Assembly (NCBI GenBank): GCA_958450365.1
Contig: CAUEEP010000743.1
Location: 992,001-1,056,000 of the forward strand
Direction of reading: 5' to 3'
From: Mesorhabditis belari
Taxonomy: Eukaryota > Nematoda > Chromadorea > Rhabditida > Rhabditidae
Length of the DNA stretch: 64,000 nucleotides
The notes under the pieces were generated by a model. That model saw only the letters and a list, made by a program, of their open reading frames with translations. It made no database searches and had not been told where the DNA came from. A program made the position numbers and the translations under genes. Positions 11,038 through 23,000 of the stretch are shown one piece after another (position 1 is the first letter of the stretch; each line of letters begins with the position of its first letter).

Positions 11038-14000
11038 TCACAAATAACGAGGATTTGGAGAACGGGGATCTCGGGAGCTCCCAACACGTCCCGGTGGAGT
11101 GCTAAAAATCGAACTATTTACTGAACTATTTACTGAAAGCTTTCCTACCCGGGTGCTGGAGTTGGAGATGCTGCTATAGAGCGTGCTTGTTCTTGGACAG
11201 AGCGCACGAGTCTCTGTGTGTTTCCCTGAGAAGGTGACGTGGCTCGAGGATCGACTCCCGGATCAGTCAACTGAAATTGATATTTCATTTTTCAATGAAT
11301 CATTTTATAGGATTTTCTACCCGGTATCCTTCAGGGAGTGGTGGTGGAAGATATCGTCGAGCTCTTTCATAAGAAGGAGGTGGTGGCGAGGGACCAGTCA
11401 GCACTGCCATTTTGCTTCTCACTCGAGCTGCGCCTGGTGTCTCAGAGCGAGGCTAAAATTTAGTTATCTTGCATAACGAAGTCTTCATTTCAGTTATTTG
11501 CTATATATAAAAGGGAAGTGTCTGTCCGTCCGTCTGTACGGCTCTCCGTGGGCCGATTTACATGATTTTTAGTTTTTTAGGCTTAGAATTCTATGTAGTT
11601 GTGCAGCTCGTATTTCGTTTTTTTAAAAATCAACGCAGTCAGACGTCAGACGTCAGAAATCAAGCGTCTGACACAGCCGGAAGTCGAATCCGGATCGTGA
11701 GGGCCGTAGGGAAGTGCGCTCCCGACTGCGCCACAGCGACCCAAAGATCCAGCTAACAAAAGATTGACAAAAGCATCGAAAAAACGAAAAACCCGCTGTT
11801 AGGCTTTTTATAAAAGCTTACATTAGTTATAATCTTATCAGTATTTTTTAAGTTATATGTTTATTTTGTGATACCTGTGGGCTTAAAGCTATGGTCGTTG
11901 GCTGTGAGAGTCTCGATTGCGACCGTGACGGTTGTTGGTGTCGCTGTGAATGTGATGAGTGCCGAATTGGCACACCGGTGTGCATCGGTGACCCCACACG
12001 AGATGAGGAGCTCGACTCTCGACGTGCTACCTAAAACAGGAAACAGTTTTCGCTTCAAAAAAGAAAACTGCTGTGTACATTCCACATGCCTTTGTGTAGA
12101 TGAGAAATCATTTCTAACAAAGAAAAACATGCGAACCTGATGATGCTGTGATGAGTGGGCGCTCTCGTAGGATCGGTGCCGATCGTGTTGAGATTGCCGC
12201 GACTCGCGCGCCAACCCGTGCATGTATGCGGCACGACGGCGCTCACTTTCGATCAATTGTCGCTCGCGGTGTCTTCGCACCTCTCTCTCTTCGCGATTTT
12301 CACGTCTTGCTGTGCTTGCATGTTGCTCGTGTTGATAGTTCTGATGATGATGATGTGCTTGTCTTTCTGATCGTCGATGCGGTAACGTAGCCACTGTTAC
12401 TCCAGGGTGTTCATCATAGTCTGGTGGAGGCTAAAAACAATTCACTCCACTCACAGCACAACACACTTCTCGCACAACAAAGTACAACACTTCAAAAAAG
12501 AAGTTTATCTTTATTTTTAAGAAATGAAAGAGTTCAAAAAACTGACCACTTGATCAAGATGAGTTAAGCTTAAAGCTCTGGCTGCCATTCGACCGGTGAT
12601 TCTTCTAGCGGATTCTTCAAAGTGAGCTAATCTTCGCTAAAAGCAATGTTCTTTTTTGGTTTTTGGTTTTCATTTGTTTCCCACCTTCACATCAACATGT
12701 TGCGGCACTTCTTTGCTGACAATTTGAGAGGAATGTGGTGGCAGATCATAGATTTTCTCCCAATCCTGTAAAAGATGAATTTGTTTACTATGGAAGCTAG
12801 CTATGGAATTAGCTTCTTTACCTGCAGCTGATCCCGATCGATTTGACTACTCGAGTACGACTCTTTGCGAGTCCGTCGATCTGAGGTCGACGCTCGAGGA
12901 GTCGGAGAGCCAATTTCATCAAGACGATGGAAATTCCTTTGATGAATGATTTCAATTTGTGGCTCCGCATTTGGTGAATTTGGTCTTTTGATCACCTAGA
13001 AAAGCATTTGTTTGTTTATTGTTTTTATCCTTTTCACTAACCTTAATAGCATTTGGAGCATGAGGATAAAATCCTCCACTAGGCGTATGTCGAGGACCAC
13101 CAAATGCTGGACGAGGTCGATGTGATCCATCAGCTGCCGGTTTAACCAAATAACGAGTTTGCCGCTTTGCCGGCTCATCAAGCGGGCCTGTGCCATGTCC
13201 TCGGATTGGGGAATGCGGTGGTGAGTGTTGTGGGGTGAAATTCTTTTGCTCTTTCTTGTAGGCTGGATCGTACACTAGTGGCGCCCATTGATAGCCGGCA
13301 TCGTCGGGTGAGTGTGGTGGTCCTACAAAAGAATTGGTTAACAGGATCAAGAACTAATGATGTTTTACCGGGAGTAAAATCTCTAGGCGGGAGTGTCGGA
13401 TCTACGGAAACTGGGCGCCGCAAAGTCGGCCAAACATACGGCCTTTCTGGAGGTGGTTGCCATCGACGCCCTGTTCGGAAAATCTCCGGCTCGAGTTCGG
13501 GCTTTTCCACAAACGCTTCTCGCCTCTGAAAATCTCAACTTTATAACTAATCAAGTAAAGTAAGGAATGGCAAAGAAAGATTTCCGGAGCGGGGATTGAA
13601 CTCTCGACCGGGGACCTTTTCCGGGCAGATGCTCTAACCGCTAAACTATCCGGTATCTTCTTGCTAGAGAAGATACCAGATAGCTCAATGTAACTCAATG
13701 TAACTCAATGTAACTCAATGTAACTCAATGTAACTCAATGTAACTCAATGTAACTCAATGTAACTCAATGTAACTCAATGTAACTTAATTTAAACGTACT
13801 TTCAAAATGTCAATCTCGACATCTTGTAGATCTTTCTCCAGCACTTCATCTCCAGTCAGAATCTCATTTTTTGCTTCAATATTCGGCTTTTCCACAATAT
13901 AGGTTCGTTTCCAAGTTGGCACTTCTAAAATGAATTCCATGTGAGTGAAAATGATGAAAAGACATACGTGGACTTGTTTGATGGCCGCTTTCACTCATCG

Positions 14001-17000
14001 CACTTAAAGGTCTTGTTTCAAAAACCCTTACTTGAGCAGGCGGTGGTGGACCCGGATCCTAGAATATTTTTCTCAATCAAAAGAATTCGATTTTCTTCCC
14101 AGAATTATATTTTTCAATTAATCCTAGAATCAAAAGTCTTACATGAGCATGGGGTTGAGTGTATGGGACTTCACGAGCCGGAGACAATGGAGCTGTGTAT
14201 TGTTGCAAAGGTGGGTACGGCTAGAATTTGATGATGATCGCTAGTTAGTTAACAAGAAAACACCTCTCTCATTGAATAGCGTTGTTGATCGTAAGAGATT
14301 TCTTGTGGATACTAAAAGCAAAGGATGATTAAAGCAATAAGTTTGAGTTAGCATTAAAGAATTGTGATAGCTTGTTTTATGACTAAATTTTAGTGCAAAA
14401 TTCACAAAATGCTAAAAACACGCCTGATATTGTTGAGGATATGGCGATTGAGTGGCGGAAACTGATTGCTGTTCGTAAAGTCTGTGTTGCTGGAGTTCCA
14501 TTGCATAAACCTACAAAGCTTCACTACAAAAAAGAAATTGATTAGATAAGGAAAAGCCATTATTAAGCACTTATTTAGGTTAAAGAGTCGATTTTGACCG
14601 AGTTTAGACCAATTAAACTCAAGTTTAATTGATCTAAATGAATAGCTTTAATCGATTCGACTCCGAAAATCAATATCTCTCTTTACAGATCAATATCTCT
14701 CTTTTTGTATCATTTACAAAAGCAAAATCTGCCGAGAATTTGATTTTATTGAGAATCGGCTTCAATTGACCAATCAACCCTCCTCTAATCAATCTGATAT
14801 CAAATGTAGTTACTTGTTTTTCGAGATCTCTCTGCAATCGATCCTCTCGACGACGAATCGCTTCCTTTTCAAGATCTTTTTGGCGTCGAAACTCATCTAT
14901 CCGATCCGGATCAGTGATACTTCTTGACATCACTGATTGACTTCGAGGTCGTTCTTTTTTCGCTGACGGCGGTGGCCAAATCACCACCGAGGGAGCCGTA
15001 GGATCATCCTGGACATTGTGAAATAGCTCAAAGACTCAAAAAAAAACAGCAAACACTCTTTCAAACACGACAAATCAACTGAAGTCAATGACCTATTTAA
15101 GCTAACGTTGCTAGGCTTTCTGCTACTCACATGGCTTTCGTTGTGGCGTTGGAGTTCGACTTCGGAGGCAGACATTTGACGCATCTTTTGCAATTGTTGT
15201 GATGATTGTTCATAGCTAAACGCGAAAACATTTTCAGTAAAACATTTCTCAAAACCTGTACTCAATTTGCTGACTTCGGAAATGCCCTTCATCACGTTCT
15301 TCAATGCTTTCTCGCATTTCCGTTACAGATCCGAGTGGTGGAGCCACGGATTGAGGTCTGAAATTTTAAATCATTTACCATAAATATCTCTAATATTGGG
15401 TTGGTGAATTGAAACCTTTGCCTCTACCTTTCCCAAACTAAAATGGCGGCTCCGAATCCTTAAATTGGACATTGACTTCTCCTCAAATCAAGGCTAATCT
15501 CAATCTATTGGGTTGGTGAATTGAAAACTGCCGGCTATTGTCATATGTCCCAGTTTGAGCACTTTCTTCAAAAGAAACCCATTTTCGTGTCAATGGAAAA
15601 GTTGTAGAGAATCAAAAATCAAGCTTATATCCAAATTTTCAGAACGATTCAAAAACTGGTTTTCAAGAAATGCCAAATTTACGAATTTTCACAAAACTTG
15701 CATTTTAAGCGAAACTACTAAGTGTATCTTTTTGGACATTTGGCTATAAGCCTGATTTTTGATTCTCTACAACTTTTCTATTGACACCAAAATGGGTTTC
15801 TTTTGAAGAAAGTGCTCAAACTGGGACATCTCCAGTCCTCGATTTTTGAGTCTCACACTTGTCTCACACACAAACCAAAATCCTACAACGAAAGAGGAAT
15901 CCGCAAATTGCCCGTAAAATGGGCACAAGGCGTCAATAATAATGGAAATTATTTGGAATGAATTTATGGTTTTATGTTCAATAAATTTTAGTTCAAAGTC
16001 CAGCAGTTTTCAGTTTTCAATTCACCAACCCAATATCTCGAATAGATCCATTTTAAAATCTTTTTCTTTTACACTTGCTTTTTCATCTCATGAAGAAGGG
16101 TTAAGAAGGATGGGGGAAGGCTCGCGCTAAATTGTTTGGGACAGTGCATGGAGGGGAAGGGAAAAAAGGGGTGAGAGACGCGCACAAGCGGCCCTCTCAA
16201 ACTGTTGAGTACACAACGGGAAGATGAGGGAGCACTGTGAACAGCGAGGCGGAGACGTTGCATACCCCGTGTAGCCAACCCGAGATCACCCCCAACTAAG
16301 AGACCACACACACTCACAGCATTCCCTCGATCGATGGCCCCAGAGAACGGGGAAATTGGGGAAAAGCGTGTTGCGATGCCCGGGAGAACATCCCCTACTC
16401 ACCGACTTCGAGACGCTCCTCCGGGACCCACTTCCTCCAATTTGAAGAAAGGGCCGTTAAAAGAGCTAGCCGGTAGCTTTGGCTGTGATGCTCCGGTTGC
16501 TCGTTGACCGAGACGATGTCTTTGCAAATTTTCCTGCATAATTCGAACTCGTTCTTCTTCAGGCAATTCTTGAAAAGCCGTTCCAGGAAGTGGCCGTTCC
16601 TGAAAGAAAAATTTGAAAGATTCGAAAAAGTTGAAAGCAAGAACTTGAATTCTTCGGTTTTTACCTCATATCCATTTTCAAGTGGAGGTCGGCGAGAAGC
16701 CTGTTCATGCTAGAATTTAGTTTTCTTTGATTCTTACAAACAATCAAACCTGTTTAAGTGGTGATGAGCCTGTTTCTCTCATTTCCGATTGATAGGCTTG
16801 ATGAGCTTCAAAGTGAGAGTACGATTGTTTTAAAATTCCTCGTGGTTCCCGATTGGGCGGTGGGCTCATCAATCTTTCCGGGTAATCGTTTCCTATTGCT
16901 GTTGATGGTCTCTAGAAAGGATTTTGGAAAATTTAGAGAGAAAATTTCAACCGTTTGCCGAGTTTCCCTTTCAACGTTTACACCAATAACAGATGGTGGG

Positions 17001-20000
17001 AGTGGTTTATTTTCGTAGACCGTCTAAATAGAATCTAGATTTGAATTCAGTCTAAAACTCTACCGGTTCCAGTGGTCGATCAGCTGGTTGTGATTCGCTT
17101 TCAATACGATCGGTGCTTCCCGGTGGATAGAGTGGCGCGCCGCTAAAATTAAATGCTAATTTAACTGTTAATTAGTTAATTTAAATGCTAGTTTAACTGT
17201 GATTAGTTGATTTAAATGTTAATTTAAATATTAATTTATCCTATGCGGAGGTTTGTTTACCTATGCGTCCTCCGCCTTTCCGGTAGGGAGCTAATCGTCG
17301 GTTGGACACGCGGCGCGCCCTCACTTGGTTGCCACGATGTACGCCGCTCCTAAAATCATGATTTTACAAACTAGAGAATATTACTAGAGAATTAGATGGA
17401 ATTCTAGATTCTTACAGAAAAAAAACTACAATTTCTAGCTCTTCGCCACTGCGATAGACTTCTTCGGGCAAAGGTGGCAGTGTGGGAGCAACTTGTAGAC
17501 CGGGACGACCGCTTCTAGAGCTCTTGCTACCACTTGCTGCTTGAACGCTTTGCAGATATCGAGCTCGTAATCTTCTCACAGAATGACCCGGATCATCGAG
17601 TGGATTGGTGTTTGCGGCTTCGCTTCGAAAGGGTCCCGTGAGCCATGGGCGCACCATAACAAGTGCACCCTCCACTCGTCAATCACCGAGTGAATAGGTA
17701 ATGGAATATGTAAATGGATCGAAAGAAAAGAAAAAAAAGCGGAGATGGATGTGGTGGGTGTGGGGGGGAGCGAAGGAGGTGTTTGTCGCGACTCGTGTTA
17801 GGGTGCTTATGGGAGCGATGGGGGGGGAAGCCCACTCGAGGAGTGCGGGCGGAGAGGTGCCGCTAGGCGAGAGCCCCGAGAAGCCTCCTCCCTCTTGCGG
17901 CACTGTTGACCGACACAACCGCCGCCACGCTGCCCCTGCTGAGGACCCTCTTCCCTCAACTCTCGATCCCTTCATCCTGAGTTACTGTGTTGCAAATCGT
18001 TCCGGGAAAAAACAATGACCACAATTAGTCAACAAAGCGCCGTTCAAAGTTTTCAAAGGATAAAATCAATCAGCTGGCTGATCAAACTGGCTGATCAAGC
18101 TGGCTGATCAAGCTGGCTGATCAAGCTGGCTGATAAAGCTGGCTGATCAAGCTCACTAGAATCACACCATTTCTGACTGGCTTATCTTTCTGTCTGACTT
18201 TATCTTTATCTTTTTTTGATCCTTATCTTTCTAACTATAAAACTAAGCATGAAGAAATTGTGATTTTTCAATAAAAAATAAAACTATATAAACAAACCGA
18301 GTATTTAGTGAGATGAAATTCTTTGCGAAGCTGCCAATGCAAGGGATCGTCACCGCTTGGACGAGCGTTCTAAAAAGTATAGAATATTCTTCAATCTTTG
18401 TTTGAAAAAGCTTTTGTACAATAGAAATATGGTAAATTGAGCGCGACTCTAAAAATATCGTAACAACCCAGTGGGTATGGTGAGGGGGAGACTGGGATGA
18501 AAAAGTTTCAATCGCGATTGGAAGAAGAAAGGAGCCGAGAAAAGAGAAAGAAAGAAAAAAAAGATATAGAGGAAAAGATGGAAGACCAAGCGGGGGAGGG
18601 CCTCGTCTCCCTCTAACCTTTCCCCCCGTCTTGCGGCCCACAAACCCAAGAGTCTGTTTGGAGAGAAAACGGTCGCGCGTGACGAGACTCTCCCCCATTC
18701 CATCGGCATATGTATATAGTCATTCGCAATTTTTGAAACATGGTAAATGAATTAGATTATCCCATATTATTGAACAAATTAAAACTTTTTACTTACAATA
18801 TCATTGTGCTCGGGCTCTTGCCGGGGTGAAAGAGCGCCCAATTGATCCATCGAAAGATGCTTGCGGATATTCTGAGACACTTCCTCTAGATATCTAAATG
18901 GAAACTGATCTTAATAGTTTTAAATCGTATTTAATGATTGTATTTAATTTTTGCTCACTCAGCTTTTTGAAGTTGCAGAAACTTTACAAAAATGAGTCAG
19001 TAAGACTGGAAGAAAAAATGGACAAAAAAAACTGAACAAAATTAATGACCAAAAAAAAAATTAGCTGCTCAAAGTACACTACTGGACAATGAAATATCAT
19101 ATTTGAAAAAAGATCGTCACTTTCGCGCTTCTGTAACTCCCTTGTGTTTACCGTCTTTCTAAATATTAATATTACCATTGTGTAGCCCTTGAAAAGAGCT
19201 TTCAAAAAATGTATAACACTAATAGTTTAAACTCAAAGACAAGGGAGTTACAGACGCGCGAAAGTGACGATCGTTTTTCAGATATCATATTTCATTGTCC
19301 AGTACTGTAACTCTATGATGAGAAATAGGACAAAAAAAAGAAGTAAAAATGACGTTTTTAAACCCTCATTTTCAACTTGCATTTGATAGAAGTTGAATAA
19401 AACTAAAAATAAAATACAATTTATATTCCCCAAAGTATTTATAAAATTTTACATTTCAAAATTATTGATTTTAGCCTAAGTTTACTTAACTTTTTGTATA
19501 TAAACATCTAAAGTTTCTATAATTAATAAAAATTTCTTTCTTTTAGTTTCACTCAAGTTTCTATTACATTTAAAAATATTGATTCAGTAAAAAGCTCAGG
19601 GAGGATTCAAAAAAAACGTCATTTTTGCTCCTTATCGCTCCCATTTCTTGTTGTAGAGCTAATTTTTTTTTGATTTTGCTCATCAATATTCATGATGAGA
19701 TCTATCGAATGACTCATCCCAAACGGTCACTTCAACTTCTGACCCTTCCCTTGTCAGTGGGTGAAGCAGTTCAATTGTTTTTTGTTTTCTAGCCGAAATT
19801 TCTTGTGCAAACACACGCCCGCCTTCTTTACAGCTTAATCCTCTTTCGGTATGTACGATTTTTTTTTTGATTTTGGTCATCAATATTCATAATGAGATCT
19901 ATCGAATGACTCATCCCAAACGGTCACTTCAACTTCTGACCCTTCCGAATGACAGTGAGTGAAGCAGTTCAATTGTTTTTTTGGTTTTCTAGGCGAAATT

Positions 20001-23000
20001 TCTTGTGCAAACACGGGCCCGCCTTCTTTACAGCTTAATCCTCTTTCGGTATGTACGAGTCAAGGTTTCTCAAACTTTTCCCTCCAATCAATGCATGTAA
20101 AATGACAAACCTATTTGAACGCATTTTTACAAGCCATCCTGGATCTCGAGTTGATGAGGCTGAAGGCATTGGCTAAAGGAGGAAACATGAACAATACTCT
20201 TCATAGATTTACCGTAAACGTTCTAGCAAACTCGTCGGGTGGGATGAGCATGAGTTCTTGCATAGATTGACTTCGTTGTACTTTCTAAAGAATGCACAAG
20301 TTTTATCAAAAAGCGACACCACAATCGGTTACCAACCTTTGGGGTGTTAGTTGATTGGGGTTGAGAGGGGAGAGTTTGAGAGGAGATTTCTCGAGCATCT
20401 CACACACGGCACCATTTGCAGGAGAAAAGAAAAGGGACAACACACAAGGGAAACTTTTAAAACGGAAATTGAGGATCGGCTTTGACATTGTTTTTGGAAA
20501 AAACATATCGAAACTTTCAAAAGCGAATCCCGAAAGGACAAGGGGACAAACAAGATGGTGCAAGATTGGTGGGGTGCTTTGAAAAAGGAATAGACATACC
20601 TTTTGAAGAGTGGCAATTCTCTGAAATGGGTTTTTGTAAAAAAAACAAATAAGAAAAGAAGATATTAAAATAAGAAAACCTCTTTGATGCTGTCGAGTTC
20701 TCGAAGACTTTCGTCGTTCTTTGGTGGCTGATGCTGAAAATTTGACTGCAAACAAGTTCAAAAAAACGTTTGACAAAAAAGTTTACAAAATTCACATTTA
20801 CAGTTTTAGTTAGTGGAAATTACACTTGCTGAAAGCGAAACTCAATTAAACATAAAAATTTTCGAGTTTACAAGCGACTTAGAAGCTTACAAAAAGTAAA
20901 AATCATACTCGAAACGTTATGCGCATTTCAATCAAAGTAAATCGATAACTTTTTGAAAAAGTATCTAATGCCTAACTTATTTTAGAAGTGTCAAGTGTTA
21001 GATTTGTAGAATTTTAGTCCGAATTCTCGGCAATATTCATCTACAAAGAACTTCTCGATTGGACTTTTACAACTCATTTAACAAGCTTAAGCACGGTCGC
21101 TAGTCGACATCTCTCCATCGAATCTGTCATTTGACCGCTTTTCTCTATTAAAAATTGTTAAGAAAAGCTTTTCAATATTTCTTTAATAAAAAAATAGCGT
21201 TTAAAATCACTTAATAACATTAAGAATCACAATTAACTGGCAGAAACAATGTCAAAAATCGTAAAAAATGGCAGAGATGAGAGATGTCGACTATCGCTCA
21301 TTCAAGCGCTTGTTAAATAACTTGTATAAGCCCAATCGGAAAGTTTTTAGTAGATGAATGTCGCCGAGAATTACGGCTACAATTCTACTTGACACTTGAC
21401 ATTTCACTACACTTGACACTTCTGAAATAAGTTAGGCATCAACTACTTTTCCAAAAAGTTGGCACTTTACTTTGCGGTCACCCTGTTTGCTTTCAATACC
21501 GTAGTCAGTGAAATACGGATAAAACTCAGAAAAAGTGCGCACTCTTGGTCCGGGCCAGTCGGGTTTGTTCCATGGTTGATTCGCATCGCCTTCTTTTGCC
21601 CGTAGATACTCCTGGAGAAGAACGGTGATTAGTGACAAATAAGAGAAAAAAGAGACAACAGCCATTATAAACAGCCACCGAGGATCGAGCACGAATGACA
21701 CTCTCCACCTGACACAGATCCTTTTCTTAAGCAATATTTCAAAAGTGAAACTGACAAGGGAAAAGCAACAGTAAGATGTGGCCAAATAAGTTGAGCCAGC
21801 CATAGATTAATTGACGCAGAATTTCCGCTTCCGAATCTGCTTTCCGTTTTCGCAAACAAAATTTTTGTCAAAAGGACTCGAGCTCGAGTAAAAAAAAGCA
21901 ACGCTCGTTTCGTATTCAAGGGTCTGATCCACTACACCACCACGCCACCTTCGAGACACGTGAGAGAACCCTTATAAAGGCATCCGGCTCCAAAATTTTC
22001 ACCCTAAAACTTAAAACACGTACAACTTTTTATAGAAAGCTATTTTGCAAATAAAAAAAACGGAAAACAGATTCGGAATCAGCGTGAAATTCTGCGTCGA
22101 ATGGTCTATGGCTTATCGCATTTGGCCACTTTCTACTGTTGCCTTTCTCGTGTGAGTTCTCATATGAAACTTGAAACTCGTTTAACTAGGGAACTGTTTT
22201 AACTTACCACCGATTTTCGAAACCGGATCTAACTAAAAAACGCCCGCACTCGAATTCTAAAAAACATAGCTTTTATTTTTTCCTATTTTTTTTTTTTGGA
22301 GGCTAGTTTTTGAGAAAAACGGGTGCAAACTTTCGGTTATTTTCGGCAAACTGCCACCTCGCCTATAAGGAGGCGACTGGGAGCGGAATTGAACACGCGA
22401 GGAAAAATGGCATAGTTTCATAAAATAGCGCAATATTCCTTGAGCTACCGCCGCTCTTCCTTCCATCCCGCTAGGCGAGGTGGCAGTTTGCCGAAATTAG
22501 CCGAAACTTTGCACGCATTTTTCTCAAAAACTAGCGTCCAATAGGAAAAAAATGAAAGATATATGTTTCTTAGAATTAGACGGAGGCGTTTTGTAGCTAG
22601 ATCCGGTTTCGAAAATCGGTGGTAAATTGAAAAAGTTCCCTAGAAAGTGTTAACTAGGATCTGCTTTCGGAGGAGAGGTGCAGGTGCGAGAAACCGCGGA
22701 AGCGAAGTGCGGAGACGTGCCTTGAGACGGCTCGCCTCCATATCTCGGTGTCGTTGTACCGATTCGGTGAGGTAAGCCGATGTCGAAATCGCTCGCGTAT
22801 CCACTGCCTAAACATTCAATTAAATGTCGATATGAATCAATATGATATCGAATTTGAAAATTAGAATAACTATCACTCACTTTACCAAAGCTAATTAATA
22901 ATTACAAGAAAAAAACTTACTATGACCAGGTTTAGGGTAAGCATTTTTAAAATAAAGTAATTATTTTGTTTTGCTGATTTATGAAAAATAGTACAACGCT

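Noticed and set aside
17679..18018. Open frames on both strands in a GC-rich gene A intron segment
   Set aside because: The gene A phases agree without it, and no acceptor/donor pair keeps frame; treated as a possible regulatory island.
20337..20405. Extra gene A exon ending cccaaag|gttggt
   Set aside because: The reading frame that fits the next exon needs entry phase 1, but the preceding exon leaves phase 0; skipping it gives a consistent model.
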